DNA of 64,000 nt from assembly GCA_036345935.2 (NCBI GenBank), contig JADWOT020000572.1, positions 1 through 64,000 of the forward strand, written 5' to 3'. Shown piece by piece: positions 1 through 13,339 of this stretch. The notes under the pieces were generated by a model. That model had not been told where the DNA came from. It did not search any database and saw nothing but the letters and a program-made list of their open reading frames with translations. The stretch comes from Taenia hydatigena (taxonomy: Eukaryota; Platyhelminthes; Cestoda; Cyclophyllidea; Taeniidae). Each line of letters starts with the position of its first letter. Position 1 is the first letter of the stretch. The position numbers were made by a program, and so were the translations under genes.

Positions 1-3000
1 GAAGGTTTACGAATCCCGAGACAAAGAGTGCCACGAAAAATCATGAAAATGGCTGCTTGAATTGGCAGAGTAGTGTGAGATGCGAGTGCGCTGCACAGAC
101 GCAGACGAGGAATGAGGAAATCGAGTTGCCTGTGTAAATTCTGAGGCTCTATTGGGGCGCCAGATTACTTCGAGCCAAGGAGAGAGATCACCTCGTGCAA
201 TTTCAGGCCGGCCAAAGCTTGCTAATTTCGACAAATGACTAATAAGCGCATCCAATTTTAAAAAGCGCACAAAGCATTATCCATATTCACGTGTAATTTA
301 AGTAATGAAACCGAACGCATTTCGATGATGTGTGGATGTTGTTGCAATCCACCTCAGCCTATTTGTCGAGTCCCACCCAAACTATTTCCAGTTTTTTAGA
401 TTGCTATGTCGTTTCGCTTTTGTTCAGAAAACGACTTGGCACCATAGGTAAGTTCTTCAAGCATATTCCAAACTCTTATGCACAGGAATCGCAAAGATTT
501 GCACACAACTCTTTGGGTGCAATGTGCAGGTGCATAGTAATGTTTGTGAATGTGGAATTACCTAGTGAAATTAGTCTGGACCGATTTTACATCACAGAAG
601 TGTTTCGAAGGCTGCGGACCATCTTGCCTAATTCAATTCGACCTGCTGCTGCTGCTGCTACTTATGCGTATTGAGCAGTAGATAAATTGCAAAGTAGTCG
701 CAAGGTTGGCGGTGGTAGTAATAGCTAATGGCAGTTGGAATACAATCTGCATTCTCGAAGCGAACCAAAGGAGTGTAAATTAAACAAGAGCATCTTTGAA
801 ACGCAAATCACCTAATGTGCTATTCAATTTGCATTCGGATGCTAAACGCAAAAGTTGCGATTGTATTATTGAGAAGTAAACACATCGATTGCTTGTATAC
901 GGATTTTACAATTGCATTTAATTCGCCCAATATTGACGGCCTAATTGTCAGCATAACCCATTCGTCGTATGTAACTACCACTAACTCGCCAGTCAAATAC
1001 CCTTTAGTGAATGTGACAACAATACTGACATTAATGATGATTCGAGGCGTATGTTTGCAAAATTAAATGACGCTTTTGATGTGATACGATCTTATTGAGG
1101 TGAAGGCTGCCTATTGTGACTGGGTGTGATGCAATGCGCGGCCTTGGAAAAACGCAAAAATTAAAGATTTGCCTTTGGTTCTATTTGCCATATTTTGCAT
1201 ATTCAATGAGGACCTGACTAGACATAACCAAGTGAACACCAGTCAACTTAGGAGCTTGACACGAGTTTTACGTGGCTCGACACGCATTTATTATATGAGT
1301 CACCCGCCATTGGCTCCCATGGTCTGTAATCAGTTTCTTCTCTCCAACCTTTGGTCGCGGAAATGCCAATGTCAACATTCTGCACCATGTCATATTTGCT
1401 TAAGCGTGCAAGGCCTGTGGGTGTACGATTTGCCATTCTGTTTTAGCGGTGCCTTACAGTCTATCAGTCTGATGGAACCTTTATCCTCCCTTCCTCCTAT
1501 CCGCTCATGTCATGCTGGCTACTATCCAGCTTGCATTTATTTCCATTCCACAACTACTGTTCTTGTAGCCAGTAATCGCTCTCAATTTGAAACAATGGCA
1601 ACTTATGAATGCATCATGATTGCGTGACTCTGCAAAATAGACCGTACTAAAGGAATTAGCTTGCTTGCATCAAAGCGAGGTCACCCTACATCTGCCTAGA
1701 TGTCCGACTTAATCAAAGCTCATTCTCACTACCACATAGCTTACCTATGTTCGTATCTCTTGATAATGACGGGTCCCGGCAGCCTCTGCCTCTCTCTTTC
1801 GACTAGTTTGCTTATCTTTATTTCTTTCATCCTCAACATTTTTTACATTTTTATTTGCAAACTTTCTTGACAATCTGGGCACAGAATGTCTCACAACCCA
1901 AAACACCGATCTGCCACCCAAATTGGGGTTGAAAGCAGGCAAATATCTTAGCGCACGAGGTTTGGTAAATTTCAGTACGAGTAATTTAGGTTGAAAGCGG
2001 ATTGTCCTAACACGATGCATTCCCACTCTTTTTTATTAGACCATTGACCAATAGACCCGGCTGGACAAGCATTCCTTTCAACATATTCTTTTCACTCCGT
2101 TTAACAAACTCTTTTCAATGTGCTTTTCGAGCTAGTCTACATCATGAAGTGTAAACAGACTGCAGCTAACGCCTCGCATCCAGCTTTGCACAAACCCATG
2201 CTCACAGAACTGTGCGCTTCCGCAGTGAACCAAACTATAAACGGACAGTGGTGCCTTTCAAGGTGTCATCAGTGCACAAGACAGCATTGCAACATTGTTC
2301 TTTTAATAATAGCTTTGACAATAGGTTATCACTTAGTATACTCGGCGCTATTGCCTATGGATATGTCTTTGCCCATGCTTCTGCCAGTGAAATTGTGCTG
2401 CGTCATTTACACAGCTCACTTGATTGCCCCAACTCTCACGACCACATAATCTATTTTGTAAGCTCTCTTGGTTCCTCTAAAATGATAGAGCAGCCATAAT
2501 GGAATCGTATGCATTGCACTAGCTTCTGATTGTTACATTTGTTATGGATTTGAGGGCGACTAAATTAAGCGCAACGGGATATCTCGTGTAGTTTACTCGG
2601 GGCCTTGACGGCCTTAGCAACTCTCCACAGACTGCTCTACCAACGAGTTGGCAAACGTAGTGCATCGAGCATCACCAATGTAAACGCATCAATAAACTGG
2701 TCTAGCTTGTTGCTGCGAAGCTGCTATGATGCGACTTTCAAAGGGACCAATATAGGCAAAGCATATTTGCTTTATTCTTTTACGTTACATATACGACTAG
2801 CTATGTTCACTAAGATTACCTTCTGGACGCCGCGTCTTTACCAAATAGCGTAGTTTTCCGACTAAATTACGCTTTGCCAAGTCATGGAAATAGACTTGAT
2901 CTATAACTCTCTCGACTTTGGATTGGTTATAGCAGGGGTTGCTCTGAAGGTGTTAAGAAAAACTTGCATTCAATCTGAGCTGCAAGAATTTCAATTTTTA

Positions 3001-6000
3001 GCACCCAACTTCTATATGACCGGAATTCCAACATTTTAATCAGAACGCGAAAACGTTGTGGAATCCAGCAAGAATCTATAGGAAATTAAAGAGGAGCTGA
3101 TTTTTTAAGGTGGAATTTCGTGGTTTGCTAGAGTGGTAATTGGGCGTACCAGATGCCCTATGGCACAATAGGTGACAACGGGTGATGGCTGTTTACCATA
3201 TGAAATTGGACTGGTGAGTAGATGCAATGACTGCTATTTTTATCGACTGTTTACTACTTGTTAATAGTCGATCAACTTTAATGAAAGCTGAATGAAAGGT
3301 GTTATCAAGACACCATCGCTACACTCTTCTAATGCAAAGATGGACTTACTCACTGCTGATTATGCGAAGAAGCGGAAGGCCGAATAGACCTTTTCAAATT
3401 CCCTTGCCACTTCCACTCCCCGTTGGGCCGAGTAAGACATCATTATTCCAGAGCTCTAAAAGAAAGGAGACATCCTTCTATTTGCACTGAAACGGCTCTG
3501 CAAGCGCGCCCGCAATTTAAAAGAATCAACGCACTTTGCAAATGAGACGTTGAAGTGCAATCCTTACATACATTGAAAGGGAAGCATTATGGGAACAGTG
3601 ATGATTGTCAAGCTAATTAAGCAAACTCTCCTATTTTGTCGTAGAGCTACTAGAGACAGCGTAGATCCTATTCGCGGCTCAAAATACACAACAAATGCAT
3701 CCTTTTTTCTGCAATGGAATGCACCATCAAATTTCCCACATTAAAGGTTCTCTTGTTTGGAGTGGCCAAAATGCTGCATTCCTTTTACAGCCCTTCAAGC
3801 AGAAAAGAACAATTTGAGGTGCACAGCACCGTTGCCTTAAAAGCGTCATAGTGCTGCTAATTTGACGACATGAGTAGTGGTCATCATTTGTTGTTGATGA
3901 ATTTTCGTTAGTCTTGGCTACGGCAGCGAACATCCATCACAGTAAACCTGACAGTAATTATGAGATTTACGTGCTTGGCATTCAGGTCCTTTTCGACGTC
4001 GACTGGCTAAGGCACTACTCTGATAATAAACCAGTGAATGGCGCTCAACAACTGAAGAAAACTACTCGGAGACCAGGTTGGACCAATGGTGCGAACTTTA
4101 TCAAGTTGGGTGTATCCGAAAGGTCGTGTAAATAACGAATTTCAATAGAGTACCGGGGCTAATGATCTGCGAATCGCAGCCCAAAGGAGGCACAAAACAT
4201 AAGTACCTTAGAAAATGCGTTATGGTAAAGTCTACGTAAACGAATGCAGGTTTGTCAAATTTACTAAGAGAAATTGAAGAAAAACTTGACGATGTTGACC
4301 AAAATTTAAAGTTATCAGCTTGTTTGATCCCAGCATTAACCTTTGGAGATGGTATTAGACTATTAGGATCGAAGAATGCCATAACTATTCTACTTCGATA
4401 ATTGAAGAACAGTGGTTACGCATACTCCGTTGTTTTCACTTCGGTTAACCGGCGAACTATCACGGGCATTATCAAGCCATTTGGGCACGAAAAGAATGGA
4501 TTTACTACTAACTAGTTTAAATCTTAAGCCATAATACTGTATTTCTAATAACTTTTCCCTGATTTCTTTTCATAATTGCATTATATGCCTTTGTGAATAC
4601 CGGGAGAGCTTTGGAAGTGATAGCTTACTTGTTATGTAGCAAATCCTTTTTTACAAGACTCGCATCATCTCTTTGGAGGTGAGGACTTGAGTTACTACTG
4701 GAGTGGGCGTTTAATGGTATTCGGTAAGTTGATGCAGGTTTTGTTAACCACCCAAACAAGCAGTTAAATGCTGCACACTACAGTATCCAGGTCTTATAAA
4801 TTCGTAATAATGGCGGATTTATGCAATCACATTGGCACAACTAGTCTGTAGGGCATTCGCGGTAACAACTTATAGGTCACGGCGTAAGAATTCTTAAGAA
4901 ATGTAAACAAAAATTGTAATAATGAAACCCTCTAAGTGTTATATGCGGATCTCAGATCCTTTGAAGTGCTGAAGGAAACTCAACCATACTTCTGTCCCCT
5001 CTCTTCGTCAATATTTACTAAAATCTCAAAAGCATCAACTTTTGCGTGATTCGTCCCTTAATGGGATTGCTGCCTTTAGCGAACTTACAGATTAAGAGAG
5101 GCGTATCATGCGCGTTCAAATCATACATACATTGGACAATGTTGAAGAACGATGTCCTCCTTGTGAAGCATTTGATTTGCTGCATATGCCTGATGCGTGA
5201 AATCGTCTGTTGCTGCTCTGATGAGACTATTCAGAAACAGAGGGAGTTAGGATGTCGGAGGAGGTTGCATTCTGTTCATCGGAGTGCTAGGGCATGATAA
5301 ACCGTATAACCTTGCAAATGTTTGCATGGTAAGAGATTTAGCTAGGTGAGCCATTGCTAATCCGTGGGTCGCTACGGGGTGGTATTAGTCCATTTGCATC
5401 ATGCCGCCATCTGAGCATTATGTCTCGCATTCTATTCCTACCAATAGTTGTTAATGAATGGAAGTCGCTTATCCAGGTTGCGAACCAGCGCGGAGTGGAT
5501 ACTCTGAATATGGCTTCAATGGAGCACATTTAAATGTGCTAACCACAATCTTATAAAAAGGTTGGAAATTGTGCTTTGTTAATAAAGTTCACAGTGCTTT
5601 TACTAGCTACTTGCTCAATCTGGAACATAATTGAAAAGCAGTCTCAGGCACTCCTCCGTCTAACCACACACCAACGGACGTGCTAAGATGCAAGACAGAA
5701 CAGATGAAAGTGTTTCATTTGCAAACGCACATGTGATACGATTAATTAAGATCCATGATTTGCAAGGTTACATCAAAGCGCAACATTGCTTTTGATAGGC
5801 AAAGACAATGTTGTTTCTATTTATGCTTGAAAGATCATCTGTGATCAGAATGCAATATGTTCAACCCATTATCTTTTGGTGCTTTACTCAGTTAAGGTGA
5901 ATCAAAATCTAGCTAAGTTAAATGGCTTTTTTGTCTCCGTTGACAGTCAATGTTGTGGGACGACTTGCATTGATGCAGTGGGTCTGTTTGCATTGCTCTG

Positions 6001-7367
6001 AGCCACTATTATTTAGCGACTAGGGAAAAATCAAGGACCCTGAGTTGTGATATTAATACGAACCAACATGGTAGACAATAAAGGAGGTTGCGCCGTCAAT
6101 GGGATCAGATAACAAATAGAGGGACGCGAACGTTCTTCTTTGTTGTAGGTGTTTTCACTTATAGATCTGAGCAAGTGAATGATGTATTGACTCCAGTGTG
6201 CAATGATATTGTGCCGTTTTTAATCTATCACGCCTTTAGTAAAGCCCACTTGTGTGATATTTCGACCAATCCACACCTCAATCAAGCAGGACCATAGTCG
6301 AAATCCGTGACCATTGTCCTAAAGACGCAGAGCAACACATTTGTTAAAGAAAGAAAATAAATTTTTAATGACCGATGGGTGAAGATCTTTCAGTTGTTCA
6401 AATTGGTTGCTGAAGTCGATAATGCAAAACAAATAAGTACTATGAAAACAAGCTGCTAGCCAGTATGAGTTCTAGTTTTAAGCCTATAGTTGATAAATAC
6501 ATATTGATTGAGCGTAAGAAAATCTGGCGGATTAAACTTACGCTACCTTTCAGTTAGCAAAATTTCCCCAGGCTATACATGAAAAAGTGTAGAGAAGGGT
6601 GGTCAATCGCATATAATTCCCAAATTTCTGCAATATTAGTCCTCAAGAATGAGTGCAAACACAAATTGCGGAAGCTTTGCAGCCACGCGGCCGCTGAATT
6701 AATCATTCCAATATACTTGTCCGGCAAAGCAAAACTAAAAAATTGCACGCCTAGTAAATTTCTCTGATGTAAAATAGAGTAGCGAATGGGAGGGTTGCGT
6801 AAGGAAAGAGATGAAAGCAAAGTTGTGATCGGTAGTTATTTTAAATAGCCGTAGCCTGAAAGTTTGACCTACGCACTCCTTAAATTGAGCTTGACCAACT
6901 TGTGGTACAGTCTTAGTAGATGGCAAAAATGTGCAGATTTATAAGATCACAGCAGCCAATGACGATGACCTTCGCATCCAAACGGAAGAGGTTCTGGACT
7001 CCTAAACTTGCCCCGATGCTGTTTGTTATTTTGCGCAGATAACAATGCATTGTCAAATGCAAAGTTGACACCAACATGGATGCCTTTTTCAAGTTGGGTT
7101 AGGTGAGTGAATGAAGCAGTGTGGCTTGACGGTCTTAATTTTAGCCAAAGCGCCAACGGAAAATAATCGATCATAGTTTAACTAATAGGCAACAAGTCTT
7201 CATAAACCGTTTAGTAGCAACCAGTTGTGTCTACGAGGCATTGGAATAAATAGTTGTTGTGTCAAAATCAAACGTCCCAGAGTGTTTGCCTTACTCATGC
7301 GGGGAGGCTAGTCCGGTAGGGTTAACAAAGTCGTGATCGACACGCCACGGCGTACATTGAGTGAGGT
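1..7367. other. No recognisable gene or repeat
   Basis: This stretch holds only short open frames (the longest is about 114 codons, at 330-674) with no family motif, no convincing splice pattern and no second copy in the window. A (CTG)n-like run of five near-perfect units lies at about 644-660. I see no RNA gene. It is probably intergenic DNA or intron. Confidence 0.4.
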
Positions 7368-8455
7368 CGCGACATCTTCCCTAGGAGGGCTGGACATGGT
7401 CACCACACCCGAGGCGTGTGTGCGTCACTGTCAGTGTCAAATGGTCTGCTGCACCTTGCCTACGGTATTAAAATGATTATACAGCACTCATCGAACCCAA
7501 TACTGACAACGAAAAAGCCATATTCTACAGGTCCGACTGATAGACTAGCTTTGGCAGCGGTCTCATCGCTGCTATTTGCAACTAATGCTGACATCACCTT
7601 ATTCGACACCTCCCTAATTTAACTGAAGTCTTTTTGGGAAATTATCTATCTTGCACAAACTTGGATTTGCAAAGCGCATGTGCAATTATTGCGTAGAATT
7701 GGAGCAATGAGGGGTGGCACCAAAAAGAACGTATCTTTGTTATATATTCCACGGATCAATACGTCAAAATAGCAACAAAATTGGATGCGCATTAAGTAGT
7801 GAGTTTCTACATAGCCAACTCTTTCACGGTTTCGCAAACGGTGATGTCATTCATGCGATAAAACATTCTTACTTATGGCAGGGAGACGGATACCCTCCTC
7901 TTCTGCAAGCTTTATAATCCGCAGCAAGATCAATCAAGTAATCAACATTAAATCTTACCAGAGCTTGGCCTCCTACATAAATCGGTGAAATACTTTCCTT
8001 ATGTTCACGCATCCACCATTGTGGATCGCGTTTCATTACATTGCCCTTTCTGTGCATTCTTGTAGCAACTAATGACACCATTAGTTCGGAAGGCCCAAAC
8101 GCAAGTCCTATGGCCTGGGTCTCCGCCAACGAGTTCATAATTTGCCCATGAGGTTTGTTAGCCTTCCCTAAATTTATCCGGCTTCCGCCACTGGCTCACC
8201 ATTACTGTGTTAAGCAATGGTTTCGACAGTCATTAAGGCACGAAAGGAATAGTTTGGCTGAGTCGAGTTGTTTAATTGGTTTACCTGCCATCCTTCAATC
8301 AAATCACATTTCTCAACTTTAGGCAATTACTGGGACGCATCTGCCAAGACGAGGTCAAACAACGTAGCGAGGATAATCATGCTGCGCAAATGCAAGGACG
8401 CTTATTTGGTAGATGAATAAAAGCATTTAAGAGGTTGATCTCATTTGTTTAGAAG
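7368..8455 (+). repeat. Unclassified dispersed repeat R1, copy 1 (longest)
   Basis: This roughly 1.09-kb block aligns along its length with 16255-16945 on the opposite strand and with 32331-33055 on the same strand. Shared anchors are CGAGGCGTGTGTGCGTCA (7412-7429, reverse complement near 16887-16904), the TCCGACTGAT segment, the CAATTATTGCGT segment, CTTCTGCAAGCTTTAT (7900-7915) and CATTACATTGCCC (8035-8047). The palindrome of the other copies is degraded here (near 7763). The minus strand carries an 89-codon open frame (7869-8138). Its product and the broken equivalent in the 32.5-kb copy share residues such as GNVM, QAL.RFN and KACRR, so this may be old element coding sequence. I do not recognise the family. 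The copies differ at many positions, so the element is old. Confidence 0.75.
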
Positions 8456-10751
8456 GTAATGGCTTAAACAAACTTAAGTCGCGGCATGAGCAGAAAATGT
8501 GCAGCGGCGCCTTGCTGCCTGGGAAAAAAAACGCAATGTTGACAAAATTAAGTAAATTCCACCTCCGGACCCAAAACTAATTTACAATTATTGGTCACTA
8601 TAAATACGGTCTCTGACTGCTAGCAATGTGCAAGGAAAAGGAGAGGATTTACTAACAGATAAGTGGAAATTTTTCTTATTTGCTAGGCTTTGCCTCCTTT
8701 GGATAAAGAACAGCCTTTTAAATGAAATTAATTGTTGCCGAACAATTTTTAAGTCATTTTTAAAAGCAAATAGCATGGCTAGAGGCAAACAGGTGATTTA
8801 ACGTGGAACAATACGATATCTGACTAAAGTAGGCTAAATACCATATAAATGATTGAAACTGCTCTGCGATCAGGATATGGAAAGTCAGGCCAATTTGTCT
8901 CGTAACGCTATCCGATTGTAGAGGTCAACGTCCGGTTGCAAGCCTATAGCAAATAAGATGTAAAATAGTATGCTGGATCCCATTGGCTTAGAACTACTTT
9001 GATGGAAACGATGCAGCTTCAAGGCAATCACGAACATGGGATAACATATTGATTTCAACCGAAACTGCTACAGTGCACAAGTTGTTATTCATACCGCACT
9101 TCTAGCATCGCAGTACCCAGGTTGTTATTATCGATGGCGCTAAAATTTTATTCATTAAATAGCGAAGTGTCAAAGCAGTTACCGTGGACCCAAATACAGC
9201 TATCCCATAATGGCTAAAGCCCCTCCGTCTTCTTTACCGTTCGGTAGTGTTTGCACGCATTTATGATAACCATCTACTACGGTATCATATGCACTCCAGT
9301 TTGAAGGCATTGCTAGCGCTTGCCTATATAACGTCTCCAAAAAATCTCCTTCTTTTAAGCTATCGCAGCGATTAATTTTGCAAGCAAAATTCATTCCAGT
9401 GTGTCTGTTGCGATCCCTCTTATTTGAGCTGCTTCGTTGATGATATTGCCAGCTCTCCACAGCTGTCGTGATGCAAATAGCTCGGGAGGATCCACTTAAC
9501 CTACTTTTGGCATGTAGGAGCATGATTTGCTTCAAGCAAAGTAGAAATCTTTGCATAATACCGAGAACATCATGTTTTTTTCTAAGCGGTGGAGGAATAT
9601 CTCTTTATTTTGTTTGAGATTTGGGTCAAAAGGGAATTGCAGCGTTTTCGAACGCAGTGGTAAACGGATCCTTCTAAAGTAGTAATAAGAAAAATTCAGA
9701 TCTCTAGTTAAGTTTATTAGACCTTGTTTGCCTTTATTCACGGGATTTGGCTAATTAGACCTTTATTTTATCAGCTCATCCTTATGAAACTAGTGCACTC
9801 TAAGCTGTCAAATCATTTCGACTGGTCATTAGGGAGTCAGAATAGCCATGTTCGCACTAATTGAAATACACAAGCATGTATCTTTAGGAATAAAAAGCTG
9901 CTAATGTGTTGTTAGTAGGCCAGTCAATACAAAGTCCAAGAATGTAGAAGGAGCGAAAGTGGAAATGAAGCATAGATTTTTACATAGAACCCTTCCTAAC
10001 GCTTTTAATTAAACGAGCGACAGGCGATTTTTCGCAGTTGGTTTAGACGGGTAAATACGACGTTCTAATAATGCCGCGGTGAGACCGAAAACAAACCATA
10101 TTTTCTGGCTATTGCTTTTACCAGCCGCAGGAAAGAAACCACTAAACCACCGTCTCTATTGCTCTTTCCTCATTAATTTAGCAGTCCACCTTTACCCTAC
10201 CCCCTATATATCTTGGCTTTGTCAATGGCATTACTTGTAATCGCCCGGCATATTCACTTTAAGCGTTGATGTCACTATCTTGCTAATTTATAAAAGACCC
10301 CTTAACCTCGTCTCCTCTTTGCTATGTTTTGGACTTACGCTGATCTTCAGCACGCCGATCGCCATACGGTTGCCATAAGACCATGTCAGCAAACTATGCG
10401 AGTGCATCTCATTACATATCTTTGGCAATATAATTATTGTAGTGGTGACTTGTTGGTTAGTCCTCATGAATGGACCACCAATGCTTAGACCTTTATACGT
10501 TAAAGAGCCTATTAGCATCGATTGAATTTTGGTTTCCACCACATAGCAGTTAAAACGCATCAGTTGACTGTGGTGCATTGAACTAGTCCATAGCTTTAAA
10601 GGCAACAGCAGTGAATTCGGAGATAATAACACAATCGAACAATGCCAGTCAGTTGCACAGTTGTGTTCGTTAAGGTGTAAGTCGCCTATCGACTATTAAC
10701 AGTGCTTCGCCTACCTTACTGTGCTTTGCATACTTTGTGGACATGCAAAAA
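8456..10751. other. No recognisable gene
   Basis: Open frames reach 118 codons (minus, 9200-9556) and 114 codons (minus, 10288-10632). Neither shows a domain motif, a membrane segment or low-complexity bias I can interpret. Both are open mainly by chance as far as I can judge. Confidence 0.35.
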
Positions 10752-11925
10752 CGAAATTGCCCTGGCAACGCTTTTTATGTTGGCAGTGTCATCATTGCAG
10801 TTTATCCCTCCTACCGTGGCATGCCACTAGTAAGCAGGTTAATTGTAGATAGTGCTGTGCTACTTGGGTTGAGTAGAAGCATAAAATAAGAAATTATATT
10901 AGAAAAAGTAAGGGTGATTGTAGAGGACGTCACTTACAACGACGGTAATGCCATCACGGAGGTAACGGCAGTAGTGAGGGCAGCGATAGAGTGACGAAAG
11001 TGGTAGCAAGAGAGCACAAGTTGGGGATGTGCTGCTGGGAACGGCAAAAGAGGTAGAAGAGAACAAGTACTGACCTCGACGTGACTTGAACACGCAACTT
11101 TCTGATCTAGAGTCGGACGCGCCACCATTGCGCCACGGAGTCACACTGCCGAAAATGGTGCAGTTAACCATCTCAGCGTCATCACTAGAGTGCTGTGTGC
11201 ACCTGTATTGCAAAAAAAAAACAACAACACCAATTACATAGTTGGCGGCACACGTCGGTCTATTGGACTCGCTGCCAAAGGTGTTGACGGGATATGGAAG
11301 TGTGAGGAGACTTCTGCGTGGTGGCAGGTGCCGGTACTTCAGCGACAGAATTTTCTACTGCCGCGCTCGTGGGTCGCATCTGAATTCTGGTTAGTAAATC
11401 CTTACTAATTTCTTCTTTCCTATTTCTTTCATCCTTGTACTACTCTTTCTTCATCATAGCTTGGCGATTCCTCACATCAAGACCCGACGACTGCTCGTTC
11501 AAATCGTTTAAATTGAGTTCTCTATTGCGCAACATATCGGTCTTCCAATTGTTATAACTAAATCCCAGCGTAAGATAGCACTATAGCCTTGACAGTTTTA
11601 GGCTCACTGAAATTCCCACTTAAGGTACGCCACAGCTTCCTGCCAGTGTCGATTCTTTGGTAATAACACCAAATACAAGCTGTTTTCTTACGCATTAAGG
11701 CATAACCACGTGGAGGGATTCTAGCGCACAATTATTAGTAACGAACCTACTTCTTGCACACATACTTCCCACGCCTCTGTCCTTATTTTTCATTATAACG
11801 CACAAAATTGGCCGATACTTGCTTCCCTGCCCAGTCTCTCAAGTCTTTGTATGTCTAAGCCTTAAAACATGAAACCAGGCCTTACTACGAGGCAGAGTGG
11901 GTCTCAACCGAGGTTCCGATGTCAA
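10752..11925 (-). repeat. tRNA-Trp-bearing repeat R2, copy A
   Basis: This roughly 1.15-kb element is collinear with 13340-14445. The two share TGTCATCATTGCAGTTTATC (from 10786), CCTCCTACCGTGGCATGCCA, the tRNA block, GAGGAGACTTCTGCGTGGTGG and, at the far end, CTACGAGGCAGAGTGGG. The strand is set by the embedded tRNA, which would make the 3' tail run towards 10752. Copies A and B lie in the same orientation about 1.4 kb apart. Whether the whole 1.1 kb is one transposable unit or a SINE inside another repeat is open. The anchor CTACGAGGCAGAGTGGG at the right end appears in both copies. Confidence 0.8.
11071..11142 (-). pseudogene. tRNA-Trp-derived, anticodon CTA (amber-type)
   Basis: The reverse complement begins GACTCCGTGGCGCAATGG and folds as a 72-nt tRNA-Trp with intact A and B boxes. 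The anticodon loop reads CTCTAGA, giving anticodon CTA where tRNA-Trp has CCA. The anticodon stem has one mismatch (TCCGA against TCAGA) and the acceptor stem has a C/A mismatch at pair 5-68, so it is probably a decayed copy inside R2 and not a working suppressor tRNA. Confidence 0.7.
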
Positions 11926-12350
11926 ATAAATGAGGTTCTTATCTTACAAGTGGGCAAAAGTCAAGTAAGGGTTCCGTATGCATGTACAAACTAAAAGCTA
12001 ATCTCATTTTATTTACATTAATCCAATGTCGCCCACGGGACTTTGACCTAGTAAAAGACGGCCATATTGTGAACTACACTTTGCAAACAGTATTCAGCAC
12101 ATTTTGATGAAAGATTTGTAAAGCATGAACAGCACAAAATCTTAAAAAGCAAATAATTTTAGTCCCAAAATACACAGAAGCAGCAAAATAACGTCAACAA
12201 GCGTGCACAAGTAGGCTGCATTGACTTTCATTGCTTTCCTATTACGTGCTGCGAAACATCGATTTCTGTTTCTTTGCTGCATTCATTCACCAACACTGAA
12301 CTGAGTCGTAGAGACGCGCACAGACATAAAGACAATCTAAGGCCGCGTGA
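11926..12350. other. No recognisable feature
   Basis: Between R2 copy A and the tRNA-like region at 12.4-12.7 kb I see no gene, repeat copy or RNA signal. Confidence 0.35.
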
Positions 12351-12650
12351 GAAAGACATTTGGCTTCAAAAAGCTTTATTGCTCTTATTCGGTAGTAAAA
12401 TCAGTTAACTGACCTTGAGGAACTCCAGACAAGTTGGAAAATATGCCAGCAAACTAGTTGATCTTGCACTCGGGCGATGACCTTGGGATGCAACGCAGAT
12501 ACTGTTCAGGTAAATGAGGGCTGAAGATAATGACCAACAGAATATAAACCAAAAGGGAAATAGAAAATTTATGGCGCGTTTATCAGATTACCCCTTAACT
12601 GCCAAATAGACAGCGGGCCTAGCCAGAATTGAAACCCTGGACCTCTTGTA
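12350..12650 (-). repeat. Repeat R3, copy 1, ending in a tRNA-like 3' half
   Basis: It resembles 17050-17400 on the same strand: ACATTTGGCTTCAAA against ACATTTGGTTTCAAA, then TGCGTTTACCAGATAACTACC in the second copy against GCGCGTTTATCAGATTACCCC here, then a minus-strand T arm. The reverse complement at 12611-12645 reads GGTCCAGGGTTTCAATTCTGG, a tRNA T-arm-like segment with a B box. Unlike the second copy, the 5' half of that tRNA is missing and is replaced directly by a plus-strand tRNA-Arg-like sequence. The alignment is patchy and the element is old. Confidence 0.45.
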
Positions 12651-12653
12651 CCT

Positions 12654-12726
12654 GGTCCTAATGGCCTAATGGACAAGGCGTCTATTTCCGGAGTCAAAGA
12701 TTGTAAGTTTAAGTCCTACCTAAGAT
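12654..12726 (+). pseudogene. tRNA-Arg-like relic, anticodon CCG
   Basis: The plus strand reads GGTCCTAATGGCCTAATGGA and continues CAAGGCGTCTATTTCCGGAG, which matches the D arm and anticodon arm of eukaryotic tRNA-Arg (GGCCTAATGGATAAGGCGTC) with a CCG-type anticodon. The T arm (GTAAGTTTAAGTCCTAC) has a mismatch, and the acceptor ends no longer pair. I call it a tRNA-derived repeat relic, not a gene. Confidence 0.65.
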
Positions 12727-13339
12727 TATTTTTAGATTTACAAGTTTTTCGATGCCAACTTCTAAGGCGGTTAAAGTGTGGGTTTGATAAATCCATTATT
12801 TATCGACCTTATGATGGTGACAGTGCTCATCGACGAAAATTGGAATCAGTGGTCAACGTGGGACGGCAGCGTATTCACGCTTTTGTCTAGCAAACATTGA
12901 GAACAAGAAGATGCGTATGTGTCACTTGGGTTTGCCAATAGCTGAAAGCTTCTGCGTCTGGTCTCAGGTGAGGCTTGACCCTGATTGAAAGATGTCAGCA
13001 GCAATATGCCAACAAATGCCACAAAAAGAGGCTTCTCTTCATTAATGCAGCTGCGTGAGATTACGGGTAGTCACAGCAATGGTTGCAAAGATTGTGCGTT
13101 ACTGGTTCCAAGTATGCCAACCCTTATTGGCTTTTGCCCAATTTTGTAGTCGCTCTTGGCGTTTACCAAGCGTAAATTACAGCGAATTGGTGTTGTTAGC
13201 CTTTAACTGCAAGCGCTTTTCCGCTGACTTCATCCAAAATCACTAAAATGCTTGATTTTTGCCACTTTGGTGCACTATTGTGGCATTAAGTGGGGCAGAG
13301 GGCTTTGACGAGTGGTCACACGAAAAATTGGGCAAAAAC

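Noticed and set aside
1169..1627. 152-codon plus-strand open frame
   Set aside because: No motif, membrane pattern, splice signals or second copy; length alone is weak evidence in 64 kb.
3914..4135. VLGIQVLFDVDWLRHYS resembling the gypsy protease flap PILGxDFLxHY
   Set aside because: No catalytic DTGA box before it and no gag or RT context; similarity too short.
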